Assembly: GCA_037445185.1 (NCBI GenBank)
Contig: JBBIKZ010000029.1
Span: 1-23,123 of the forward strand
Origin: JANWZL01 sp037445185
GTDB taxonomy: Bacteria > Pseudomonadota > Gammaproteobacteria > Burkholderiales > Thiobacillaceae
Reading direction: 5' to 3'
DNA length: 23,123 nt
Every line of letters starts with the position of its first letter. Position 1 is the stretch's first letter. The notes below the pieces were generated by a model, which worked only from the letters and a program-made list of their open reading frames with translations, was not told where the DNA came from and ran no database searches. The translations under genes were made by a program, and so were the position numbers. Shown here piece by piece: positions 1 through 7,239 of this stretch.

Positions 1-117
1 CCGTCACCTTGTCTCGAAAGCCGTGATACTCGCATACTCTGTCTGTCGATCGAAGGCACGGGCCGGTCTAATGGACGATCTAGGTTAAATGTAGGGCACG
101 CCACCGAGATTACCAAC
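1..117. other. Leader region upstream of ispD, no gene seen
   Basis: No open frame with recognisable homology lies before the ispD start. An AT-richer patch (TTAAAT, 84-89) could belong to a promoter, but I see no matching -35 box at a good distance. The ribosome binding site for ispD is weak. The upstream neighbour lies outside the window. Confidence 0.5.
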
Positions 118-816
118 ATGCCCCCCCGTAAACCCCGCCATGTCGCGCTGCTGCCCGCCGCCGGCGTCGGCGCTCGCATGCAAACCGACATGCCCAAGCA
201 GTATCTGTCTATCCATGGCCGACCGATGCTCTGGCACGCCCTGCAGGTGTTCGAGCGCCATCCGCGCATCGAGCGGCTTTATGTCGTGCTCTCGCCGGCG
301 GACGACTGGTGGTCGGCGCATGACTGGAGCGGCCTGCGCAAGCTGGCCGTGCTGCGCTGCGGCGGCGCGACCCGGGCGCTGAGCGTGTTGCACGGCCTCA
401 GGGCCATGCGCGACGAGGTGGCAGCGGACGACTGGGTGCTGGTGCACGACGCCGCCCGGCCCTGTTTCACCGCCGCCCTGCTGGACAGGCTGCTGGCGGA
501 GGTCGGGGATGACCCGGTGGGCGGCATCTTGGCCGCACCGGTGGCCGACACCCTGAAGCGCGAGGGCAAGGTGCGGCGCATCGCGGAGACCGTCCCGCGC
601 GAGGGCCTGTGGGGTGCCCAGACGCCGCAGATGTTTCGTCATGGCCTGCTACTCAGTGCCTTGGAGCGCGCCGGCAGCGGGGTGACGGACGAGGCCTCGG
701 CCGTCGAGGCCCTGGGCTATGCCCCCCGACTGGTCGAGAGCGACCGCAGCAACCTCAAGGTCACCTTTCCCGACGACCTGGAGGTGGCCGCCTGGCGCTT
801 GTCGCAGGGGAGGTAG
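118..816 (+). CDS. ispD: 2-C-methyl-D-erythritol 4-phosphate cytidylyltransferase
   Basis: This enzyme joins CTP and 2-C-methyl-D-erythritol 4-phosphate to make CDP-methylerythritol in the cytosolic MEP route to isoprenoids. The 232-residue length is normal for the family. The nucleotide-binding start PAAGVGARMQ...MPKQYL is intact, with Arg20 and Lys27 at the same numbers as the catalytic pair of the E. coli enzyme. Further family blocks are WVLVHDAARPC, LWGAQTPQMFR, TDEASAVE and NLKVTFPDDL. The ATG at 118 is chosen because it gives this numbering. The usual partner ispF does not follow. Instead tadA starts two bases after the stop, so the genes are probably co-transcribed. Identification is firm. 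Confidence 0.96.
   Translation: MPPRKPRHVALLPAAGVGARMQTDMPKQYLSIHGRPMLWHALQVFERHPRIERLYVVLSPADDWWSAHDWSGLRKLAVLRCGGATRALSVLHGLRAMRDEVAADDWVLVHDAARPCFTAALLDRLLAEVGDDPVGGILAAPVADTLKREGKVRRIAETVPREGLWGAQTPQMFRHGLLLSALERAGSGVTDEASAVEALGYAPRLVESDRSNLKVTFPDDLEVAAWRLSQGR
806..813 (+). promoter_or_regulatory. Strong ribosome binding site for tadA
   Basis: AGGGGAGG lies inside the end of ispD, five bases before TTG 819. It decides in favour of the non-ATG start of tadA. Confidence 0.6.
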
Positions 817-818
817 CC

Positions 819-1313
819 TTGCAGGCTGGCGAGGTGGATGCGCATTTCATGCGCCTGGCGCTCGAGCAGGCGCGGCTTGCCCGGGCCGCCGGCGAGGTAC
901 CGGTGGGGGCGGTGGTGGTGCGCGAGGGCGAGGTGATCGGCGCGGGCTGGAACCGGCCCATCTCCACCCATGACCCCACGGCGCATGCCGAGGTGATGGC
1001 CTTGCGCGATGCGGCTAGGCGGCTGGGCAATTACCGCCTGCCCGGCTGCAGCCTGTACGTGACCCTGGAACCCTGCACCATGTGCACCGGCGCCATCTTC
1101 CACGCCCGCATCGCCCGCGTGGTCTATGGCGCGCGGGACCCCAAGACCGGTATGGCCGGCAGTGTGCTCGACCTCTACGCCGAGCCGCGGCTGAACCACC
1201 ACGCCGAGATCGTCGGCGGCGTGCTGGCCGCCGAATGCGGTGCCCTGGTAAGCGAGTTCTTCGCGCAACGCCGCCGGACACAGGACCTGCCCGAGCGTGA
1301 GGATCGAGATTAG
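819..1313 (+). CDS. tadA: tRNA-specific adenosine deaminase TadA
   Basis: TadA converts adenosine 34 to inosine in the anticodon of tRNA-Arg(ACG). The zinc deaminase signature is complete: His56 and Glu58 in HAEV, and Cys86 and Cys89 in PCTMC, counted from the start used here. These are within one residue of the E. coli numbers. I chose the TTG at 819 because AGGGGAGG (806-813) sits five bases upstream and because family members have residues before the MRLALEQA segment. GTG 834 and ATG 849 are alternatives. The start is two bases after the ispD stop and the end overlaps the next gene by 17 bases, which indicates a coupled operon. The C-terminal tail (QRRRTQDLPEREDRD) is charged, as is common. 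Confidence 0.93.
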   Translation: MQAGEVDAHFMRLALEQARLARAAGEVPVGAVVVREGEVIGAGWNRPISTHDPTAHAEVMALRDAARRLGNYRLPGCSLYVTLEPCTMCTGAIFHARIARVVYGARDPKTGMAGSVLDLYAEPRLNHHAEIVGGVLAAECGALVSEFFAQRRRTQDLPEREDRD

Positions 1314-1779
1314 TCTCGCCAGGCAGACCCTGACCCTGTTCGATGACGACGGCCGGGTCCTGCGCCGCTATCCCGTCTCCACCGCGGCCAACGGGCCCGG
1401 CGAGCAGGCGGGCAGCTTCTGCACGCCGCGCGGCCGGCACATCGTGCGCGCCAAGATCGGCGCCGGCCAGCCGCTCGGCGCCGTCTTCCGCGCCCGCCGA
1501 CCCACCGGCGAGGTCTACACCCCCGAGCTGGGCGAGGCCGAGCCGGAGCGCGACTGGATCTTGACCCGCATCCTCTGGCTCTCGGGCAGGGAGCCGGGTT
1601 TCAACCGCCTCGGCACCTGCGACACCATGCGCCGCTACATCTACATCCACGGCACGCCGGACGAGCGCTTCGAGCAGGCCCCCCGCTCGCACGGCTGCAT
1701 CCGCATGCGCAATGCGGACGTGGCCGAGCTGTTCGACCTCGTGCCACCCTGTACCGAGGTCGACATCGTCGAGGGCTGA
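1297..1779 (+). CDS. L,D-transpeptidase (YkuD-fold) without signal peptide
   Basis: The C-terminal half carries the YkuD active-site pattern: HGTPDE, then SHGCIRM with nucleophile Cys134 and His132. In this family the cysteine attacks peptidoglycan stem peptides to form 3-3 crosslinks or attach lipoproteins. The protein is only 160 residues and begins MRIEISLARQTLTLFDDDG, which is already the first strand of the catalytic fold. There is therefore no signal peptide, membrane anchor or LysM domain. The GTG start at 1297 overlaps tadA by 17 bases. No in-frame upstream extension with a leader is evident. Similar leaderless proteins are known among proteobacteria, so this is probably not truncation. 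Its substrate is unknown, and a cytoplasmic role or non-classical export would have to be assumed. Confidence 0.85.
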   Translation: MRIEISLARQTLTLFDDDGRVLRRYPVSTAANGPGEQAGSFCTPRGRHIVRAKIGAGQPLGAVFRARRPTGEVYTPELGEAEPERDWILTRILWLSGREPGFNRLGTCDTMRRYIYIHGTPDERFEQAPRSHGCIRMRNADVAELFDLVPPCTEVDIVEG

Positions 1780-1806
1780 GTCCTCGCGACCGTCAGGGAC
1801 GGCGCC

Positions 1807-4800
1807 TTAAGCGATCTGCTGCAGGAAATCGCGCACGAGTGCCAGCCGCTCCTCCAGCGTCGCCCCGCCCCGCTCGAGGCGCAACCGGTCCGGGCCGGCC
1901 AGGCGGTATTCCGGCCCGCTCTGGATCAGGCGGATCAGCCTGGTCGGGTCGATGGGCGGGTTGGGGACGAACTGGACGGTCACGCTCGCGGGGCCGGCCT
2001 CGAGGCGCGTGATGCCCAGGGGCTGGGTGCGGATGCGCAGCCGGTGTACGGCGAGCAAGGTGCGCGCCGGCTCCGGCGGCAGGCCGAAGCGGTCGACGAG
2101 TTCCTCCTCCATCGCCGCGAGCTCCGCCTCGGTCGCACAGTTGGCCAGGCGCTTGTAGAGCACCAGCCGCTCGTGGATGTCGGGGCAGTAGGACTCGGGC
2201 AGCATGGCGGGGGCGTGCAGGTTGATCTCGGCCGTCACCGCCAGGGGGGCGTCCAGGTCGGGCTCGCGGCCTTCTTTGAGCGATTTGACCGCGATGTTCA
2301 GCATGTCATTGAAAAGATTGAAGCCGACCTCCTGCATCTCACCGCTCTGCGCCTCGCCCAGCACCTCGCCCGCGCCGCGGATCTCCAGGTCGTGCATGGC
2401 GAGATAGAAGCCCGATCCCAGCTCCTCCATGGACTGGATGGCCTCCAGGCGCTTGGCGGCGGCCGGCGTCACCTTGGCGCCGGGGGGGGTGAGCAGATAG
2501 GCATAGGCCTGGTGATGCGAGCGCCCCACCCGGCCGCGCAGCTGGTGCAGCTGGGCCAGCCCGAACTTGTCGGCGCGGTTGATGAGGATGGTGTTGGCGG
2601 TGGGCACGTTGATGCCGGTCTCGATGATGGTGGTGCACAGGAGCAGGTTGAAGCGCTGGTGGTAGAAGTCGCGCATGACGTGCTCGAGCTCGCGCTCCGG
2701 CATCTGACCGTGGGCGACCTCGATGCGCGCCTCGGGCAGGAGCTTTGCCAGCCGCTCGCGCATCTGCTCGATCGTCTCCACCTCGTTGTGCAGGAAGTAG
2801 ATCTGGCCGCCGCGCTTCAATTCCCGCAGCACCGCCTCGCGAATGAGGCCCTCGGCGTAGGGCTGCACGAAGGTCTTGATGGCCAGGCGCTTCTGCGGCG
2901 CCGTGGCGATCACGGAGAAGTCGCGTATGCCCTCGAGCGACATGGCCAGCGTCCGCGGGATGGGGGTGGCGGTGAGGGTGAGCACGTCCACCTCGGCGCG
3001 CAGCTGCTTGAGCCTTTCCTTCTGCCGCACGCCGAAGCGATGCTCCTCGTCGATGATCACCAGGCCCAGGTCCTTGAAGACGATGTCCTTGCCCAGCAGC
3101 TTGTGGGTGCCGATGACGATGTCGATGCGGCCGGCGCGCAACCCCTCCAGGGTGGCGGCCACCTCCTTGGGCGAGCGGAAGCGCGACAGTTCCGCGATCT
3201 TGATCGGGAAGTCGGCGAAGCGATCGGCGAAGGTCTGGAAATGCTGCTCCGCCAGCAGGGTGGTGGGGCACAGCACGGCCACCTGGCGCCCGGCGGCGGC
3301 GGCGACGAAGGCGGCGCGCAGGGCCACTTCGGTCTTGCCGAAGCCCACATCCCCGCAGACCAGGCGGTCCATGGGCCTGCCCGAGCGCATGTCAGCGATC
3401 ACCGCCACGATGGCGGCGAGCTGGTCCGGGGTCTCCTCGAAGCCGAACCCGGCCGCGAAGGCCTCCAGGTCGTGCTGGCCGAACGCGAAGGCATGACCCT
3501 GCCTGGCGGCGCGCTGGGCGTAGAGGTGCAACAATTCTGCCGCCGTGTCGCGCGCCTTCTCCATGGCCCGCCGCTTGGCCTTCTCCCATTGGCCGCTGCC
3601 GAGCCGGTGCAGGGGGGCCGTCTCCGGGTCGCCGCCCATGTAGCGGGTGATCAGGTGCAGATGGGCGACGGGCACGTAGAGCTTGTCGCCGCCGGCGTAT
3701 TCCAGGGTGAGGAACTCCTCCGCGCCCTCGCCCAGGTCCATGCCGGCGAGCCCCAGATAGCGTCCGATGCCGTGCTGCACGTGCACCACCGGGTCGCCGA
3801 CCTTGAGCTCCGACAGATCGCGCAGCAGGCCCTCGACCTGGGTCGGCCGCATCGTGCGGGCGGCGCGCGCCGTGGGGCTGCGGGCGTAGAGCTCGGTCTC
3901 GGTGAGGACGGTGAGCCCGCGCTCGACATCGACGAAGCCGGCCGCCAGCGGCCCGGTGGTGAGGTGGAAACGGGGGGCAGAGGACGGGTCACGCTGCGGT
4001 TCGGCTGTTCCCTGTTCCCTGTTCCCTGACCCCTGATCAGGCCAGCCCGCCGTCAGGGCGGGTTTCAGGCCGTATTCGGCCAGGGTCTGGGCCATGGTCT
4101 CGCGCCGGCCCAGGCTCTCGGCGATGAGCAGGGTCGAGCCCGCGAAACCGGCCAGATGCGCCCTGAGCCTTGCATAGGGGTCCTCGGCGCGGCGGTCCAC
4201 CGCCACCTCGGACGGCGCGGCGTAGGGCAGGGCCTGCCCGGCCTCGCCAGCGCCGCCCAGCTCCAGGCGGGCATAGGGACGGATGCGGGCGTAGAAGGCG
4301 TCCGGGGGGAGAAAGAGGGCGTCCGGCGGCAACAGAGGCCGGTCCCGATCGCCGCCGAGCAGACGGTGCCGGCCGCGCGTGTCGGCCCAGAACCCCTCCA
4401 GCGCGCGCTGCACGTCACCGTGCAGGACGAGGGTGACATCCTGCGGCAGGTAGTCGAACAGGGTGGCGGTCTCGCCGAAGAACAGCGGTAGGTAGTACTC
4501 CACGCCGGCGGGGGCGAGCCGGTTGGAGACATCCTTGTAGATACGGCACTTGGACGGGTCGCCCTCGAAGCGGTCGCGGAAGTTCTGGCGGAAGCGGGTG
4601 ATGCCGGCCTCGTCCAGCGGGAACTCGCGCGCCGGCAGCAGGCGGATGTCATTGACCTTGTAGAGGGTGCGCTGGGTGTCGGGGTCGAAGGTGCGCAGGC
4701 TCTCGACCGTATCGTCCAGCAGTTCGATGCGCAACGGCAGGGCCGCGCCCGTCGGGTAGAGGTCGATCAACCCGCCGCGCACGGCGAACTCGCCGGGCGA

Positions 4801-5259
4801 GAGGACCTGGCTGACGTGGCTGTAGCCGGCCCGGATCAGCCGCTCGCGCAGCGCCGCGCCGTCCAGGCGCTCGCCGACCCTGAGTAGGAAGGCGTGGGCG
4901 GCCAGGAACTCGGGCGGCGCCAGGCGCTGGGTGGCGGTCGCTGCCGGGGTGATGAGCAGATCGAGCTTCGCCTGGCTGGCGAGCCAGAGGGTCTCGAGCC
5001 GTTCCGAGACGAGATCGGGATGGGGCGAGATGGGGTCGTAGGGCAGGGTCTCCCAGTCCGGGAACAGGCGCACCGTGCGATCCGGTGCGAACCACTTCGC
5101 CTCCTCGGCGAGGCGCGATGCCGCCTGTGCGGTCTCGGTCAGCACCAGCAGGCGGGTGCGGGCGGCCAGCCGGGCCAGGACCAGGGCGTCGGCCGAGCCG
5201 GGCGGCATGGGCAGTCGGCGCCGCTGGCCGGCGGTGAGAGAGAGGTACGGCTCAGACAT
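1807..5259 (-). CDS. mfd: Transcription-repair coupling factor Mfd
   Basis: Mfd is a large DNA translocase that removes stalled RNA polymerase and recruits UvrA. At about 1150 residues it is full length. In order there are the UvrB-like N-terminal module (TLPYDPISPHPDLVSERLETLW), the RNA-polymerase-interacting Tudor-like domain (VGDPVVHVQHGIGRYLG), the RecG-like helicase core with Walker A GDVGFGKTE (Lys about 642) and box II DEEH, the ATPIPRT block, helicase motifs including QLRGRVGRS, and the C-terminal autoinhibitory domain. I prefer ATG 5259 (MSEPYLSL); a GTG at 5271 is an alternative. A short low-complexity linker encoded by heptamer repeats (4006-4033) sits between the N-terminal modules and the polymerase-binding domain. 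It ends 27 bases from the convergent L,D-transpeptidase gene. Confidence 0.97.
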   Translation of the reverse strand: MSEPYLSLTAGQRRRLPMPPGSADALVLARLAARTRLLVLTETAQAASRLAEEAKWFAPDRTVRLFPDWETLPYDPISPHPDLVSERLETLWLASQAKLDLLITPAATATQRLAPPEFLAAHAFLLRVGERLDGAALRERLIRAGYSHVSQVLSPGEFAVRGGLIDLYPTGAALPLRIELLDDTVESLRTFDPDTQRTLYKVNDIRLLPAREFPLDEAGITRFRQNFRDRFEGDPSKCRIYKDVSNRLAPAGVEYYLPLFFGETATLFDYLPQDVTLVLHGDVQRALEGFWADTRGRHRLLGGDRDRPLLPPDALFLPPDAFYARIRPYARLELGGAGEAGQALPYAAPSEVAVDRRAEDPYARLRAHLAGFAGSTLLIAESLGRRETMAQTLAEYGLKPALTAGWPDQGSGNREQGTAEPQRDPSSAPRFHLTTGPLAAGFVDVERGLTVLTETELYARSPTARAARTMRPTQVEGLLRDLSELKVGDPVVHVQHGIGRYLGLAGMDLGEGAEEFLTLEYAGGDKLYVPVAHLHLITRYMGGDPETAPLHRLGSGQWEKAKRRAMEKARDTAAELLHLYAQRAARQGHAFAFGQHDLEAFAAGFGFEETPDQLAAIVAVIADMRSGRPMDRLVCGDVGFGKTEVALRAAFVAAAAGRQVAVLCPTTLLAEQHFQTFADRFADFPIKIAELSRFRSPKEVAATLEGLRAGRIDIVIGTHKLLGKDIVFKDLGLVIIDEEHRFGVRQKERLKQLRAEVDVLTLTATPIPRTLAMSLEGIRDFSVIATAPQKRLAIKTFVQPYAEGLIREAVLRELKRGGQIYFLHNEVETIEQMRERLAKLLPEARIEVAHGQMPERELEHVMRDFYHQRFNLLLCTTIIETGINVPTANTILINRADKFGLAQLHQLRGRVGRSHHQAYAYLLTPPGAKVTPAAAKRLEAIQSMEELGSGFYLAMHDLEIRGAGEVLGEAQSGEMQEVGFNLFNDMLNIAVKSLKEGREPDLDAPLAVTAEINLHAPAMLPESYCPDIHERLVLYKRLANCATEAELAAMEEELVDRFGLPPEPARTLLAVHRLRIRTQPLGITRLEAGPASVTVQFVPNPPIDPTRLIRLIQSGPEYRLAGPDRLRLERGGATLEERLALVRDFLQQIA
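4006..4033 (+). repeat. Heptamer tandem repeat (TGTTCCC)n inside mfd
   Basis: Three perfect TGTTCCC units (4006-4026) are followed by a degenerate one (TGACCCC). On the coding strand of mfd this reads as part of a Gly/Asn/Arg/Glu/Gln-rich linker around residues 408-418, between blocks conserved in the family. Similar short GGGAACA-type repeats usually lie between genes. Here one sits in frame inside an essential-type repair gene. Confidence 0.75.
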
Positions 5260-5326
5260 CGCTTCGATCACACAGGCAATCGTGGATTATCCCAGATCGA
5301 CGGCGGCGCGCGCCGTGCAACCCTGC

Positions 5327-6823
5327 TCAGGACTGGCCGGGCTGCAGCGTGCGGCCGGGGGCGAGCGCGGCGAGCCAGTCCTCCGAGGGCATGGGATGCT
5401 GCCAGTAGTAGCCCTGGAAGCGCCCGCAGCCGCGGCTTGCCAGAAACTCGAGCTGACCGGCCGTCTCCACCCCCTCGGCCACCACCTCCAGCCCGAGGTG
5501 GCGCGCCATCGACAGGATGGTCTCGACCAGGGCCACGTCGTTGGCGTCCTGAGGCACGTCCTGCACGAAGCCCTTGTCTATCTTGAGCTCGGCGAGCGGC
5601 AGGCGCTTGAGGTAGGCCAGGGACGAGTAGTCGGTGCCGAAGTCGTCGATGGCGAAGCGCAGTCCCAGGGTGGCCAGCTCGGTCATGCTCGCCACCGCCT
5701 CGTGCGGCTGCTCGACCAGCAGGTTTTCCGTGATCTCCAGCATCAGGTGCGTGGGGTCGGCCCCGGTCTCGGCCAGGATGTGGCGCACCCGCTGCACGAA
5801 ATCGGGCTCGCGGAACTGGCGCGGGCTGACATTGACGGCGATACGCAGGCTGTGGCCGCTCTGATCGAGGCGGTTGATGAGGCGGCAGCTCTCGCGCAGC
5901 ACCCACTCGCCCAGGGGGACGATCAGTCCCGACTCTTCCGCCAGTGGGATGAAGCTCGCCGGCGGGATGACCCCCTGCACCGGATGCCGCCAGCGTACCA
6001 GCGCTTCGGCGGCGAGCACCTCGTCAGGCCCCAGACCCATGCGCCTGCCCATGAGGTCGCCGGCCTGCGTCGGGACACGCTCGAGATACTCCAGGGCACG
6101 GAAATAGCCGGCACAGAGCTGCTCGAACTGGTCGGGTGCCGTCTGCAGGGCCTCGGTCCGCGCCGCCAGGACATCCACGATCAGGCCGGGATAGCTTCTG
6201 CTGTCGAGCAGACGCCGGGCACCCGCCTTGACCAGCTGGGTGGCGTAGGGCTCGAAGGTGACCAGGGCATCGACTTCGCCCGCGCGGTAGGCGGCCACGT
6301 GCCGCTCCGAGGTCAGCGTGACCTTGACGACGTCCGCCGCCGCCAGGCCGGCCGTCTCCAGCAGCTTGGCCAGCATCAGCGCGCCCACGGCGTTCGCTTC
6401 TACGCCGATGCGCCTGCCGCGCAGATCGGTCAGGGTGCGGATCTCCGGCCGGGCCATGACCACGTCGGCGCCGGCCGACTCGTCGAAGACCAGGATGATC
6501 CGTACATCCAGCCCCCCCTCCCGGGCGACGAGGCATTCGTCCAGCGTCAGGGTGGCCGCCTCGACGTCCCCGGTGGCCAGGGCCATGAGGCTGGTCGTGT
6601 TGGAGCCGGACTCCACCAGCCGCAGACGCGTCTGGTCGTAGTAGCCCAGTTCGCGGGCAAGGAACAGGGGTTCGTAACCGACCCAGACGATGCCGGCCAC
6701 TCGCACCGGTGGCTGCGGTGGGCGGCAGGCGGCGAGTGACAGCATGGGCAGGGCGAGGCCCGCTGCCAGCAGGCGACGCCGCGAGGCGTCGGGGCAGAGG
6801 GAGGGGGTGGACTCGGCACCCAC
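5327..6823 (-). CDS. Chimeric substrate-binding lipoprotein / EAL-domain protein
   Basis: Residues 14-33 form a twin-arginine-like, lipobox-bearing signal (SRRRLLAAG...LSLAAC, Cys33). Residues 40 to about 270 match the NMT1/SsuA-type ABC substrate-binding fold (WVGYEPLFLARELGYY, GVEANAVGALML). From Glu273 the protein is an EAL c-di-GMP phosphodiesterase domain. It keeps EALVRWRHP, NVSPRQF, LEITENLL, DDFGTDYSSL, LKIDKGFV, VAEGVET and QGYYW, so most metal and catalytic positions remain. The EAL domain lacks its usual first strand (the YQP segment). The binding domain ends early, and no membrane segment or GGDEF domain lies between them. As built, the EAL part would be exported, where c-di-GMP is absent. 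The GTG at 6823 is the best start; the frame stays open upstream into repeat-derived sequence. This may be an internal-deletion derivative of a membrane sensor. Confidence 0.75.
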   Translation of the reverse strand: MGAESTPSLCPDASRRRLLAAGLALPMLSLAACRPPQPPVRVAGIVWVGYEPLFLARELGYYDQTRLRLVESGSNTTSLMALATGDVEAATLTLDECLVAREGGLDVRIILVFDESAGADVVMARPEIRTLTDLRGRRIGVEANAVGALMLAKLLETAGLAAADVVKVTLTSERHVAAYRAGEVDALVTFEPYATQLVKAGARRLLDSRSYPGLIVDVLAARTEALQTAPDQFEQLCAGYFRALEYLERVPTQAGDLMGRRMGLGPDEVLAAEALVRWRHPVQGVIPPASFIPLAEESGLIVPLGEWVLRESCRLINRLDQSGHSLRIAVNVSPRQFREPDFVQRVRHILAETGADPTHLMLEITENLLVEQPHEAVASMTELATLGLRFAIDDFGTDYSSLAYLKRLPLAELKIDKGFVQDVPQDANDVALVETILSMARHLGLEVVAEGVETAGQLEFLASRGCGRFQGYYWQHPMPSEDWLAALAPGRTLQPGQS

Positions 6824-7239
6824 CCCTTGAGTGCCAGGGTGTCGCGCTAGGGGTCGAGGGAGAGACCGAATAGATGGCTTCCCGGGCGAATCGCTGCCTT
6901 GCGCGATGCTCCCCCCCTCGCCTATCTTCTCGATGTCTTTCGGTCGCTGCGCGCCGGGCGCCTGGCGCTTCATCCCGCGCGCCGATCTCGTCAGCGTTTC
7001 CCTAGAACGATTCCGCATGCGCGGATGGTAGCCATAAAGGGCCGACGCATAAACCCGGCTGGTCCGTCGGGCCGGCGGCTTGAGCCTGACGCGTGGCCTG
7101 TTGCCTCGGCCTGACCCCCGACCGACAGCCGCAGAAGGACTGGCCACGACCCCTTGCTTCGTCCGGGGTCGATGTCTGTACGGAGCGCCCTGGCTCCACG
7201 GTCAGGAAAAGGTTCGCCAAACCCGGCCATGCGCTTGCC
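6824..7239. other. Gene-poor interval between EAL chimera and YihY gene
   Basis: About 415 bases separate the start of the SBP-EAL gene from the stop of the YihY gene. Short open frames occur (for example 6991-7230 on the minus strand), but none shows a recognisable motif or a convincing ribosome binding site. A diverged copy of the dispersed repeat occupies roughly 6901-6975. The rest presumably holds the promoter for the SBP-EAL gene and the end of the YihY transcript. I cannot point to a specific promoter. Confidence 0.5.
6901..6975 (+). repeat. Dispersed repeat, diverged copy 1
   Basis: The segment aligns by eye with the cores at 15401-15470 and 23051-23118: a GC-rich lead, CTCGCCTATCT, then TTGATATGTCT-like and CGGTCGCTGCGC. 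All three copies are in the same orientation. This copy has more substitutions and no terminal inverted repeat that I can find. On the opposite strand it stays open and produces an apparent N-terminal extension of the SBP-EAL frame. Confidence 0.65.

Noticed and set aside
2044..4029. 661-codon plus-strand open frame opposite mfd
   Set aside because: It is antisense to a fully conserved Mfd. Its low-complexity His/Gly/Leu/Gln composition is typical of GC-rich shadow frames.
5075..6739. 554-codon plus-strand frame opposite mfd and the SBP-EAL gene
   Set aside because: It shows no family motifs, while both minus-strand genes are clearly recognisable.
6991..7230. 79-codon minus-strand frame in the gap before the YihY gene
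   Set aside because: It has no recognisable motif, no clear ribosome binding site and overlapping alternatives in other frames.
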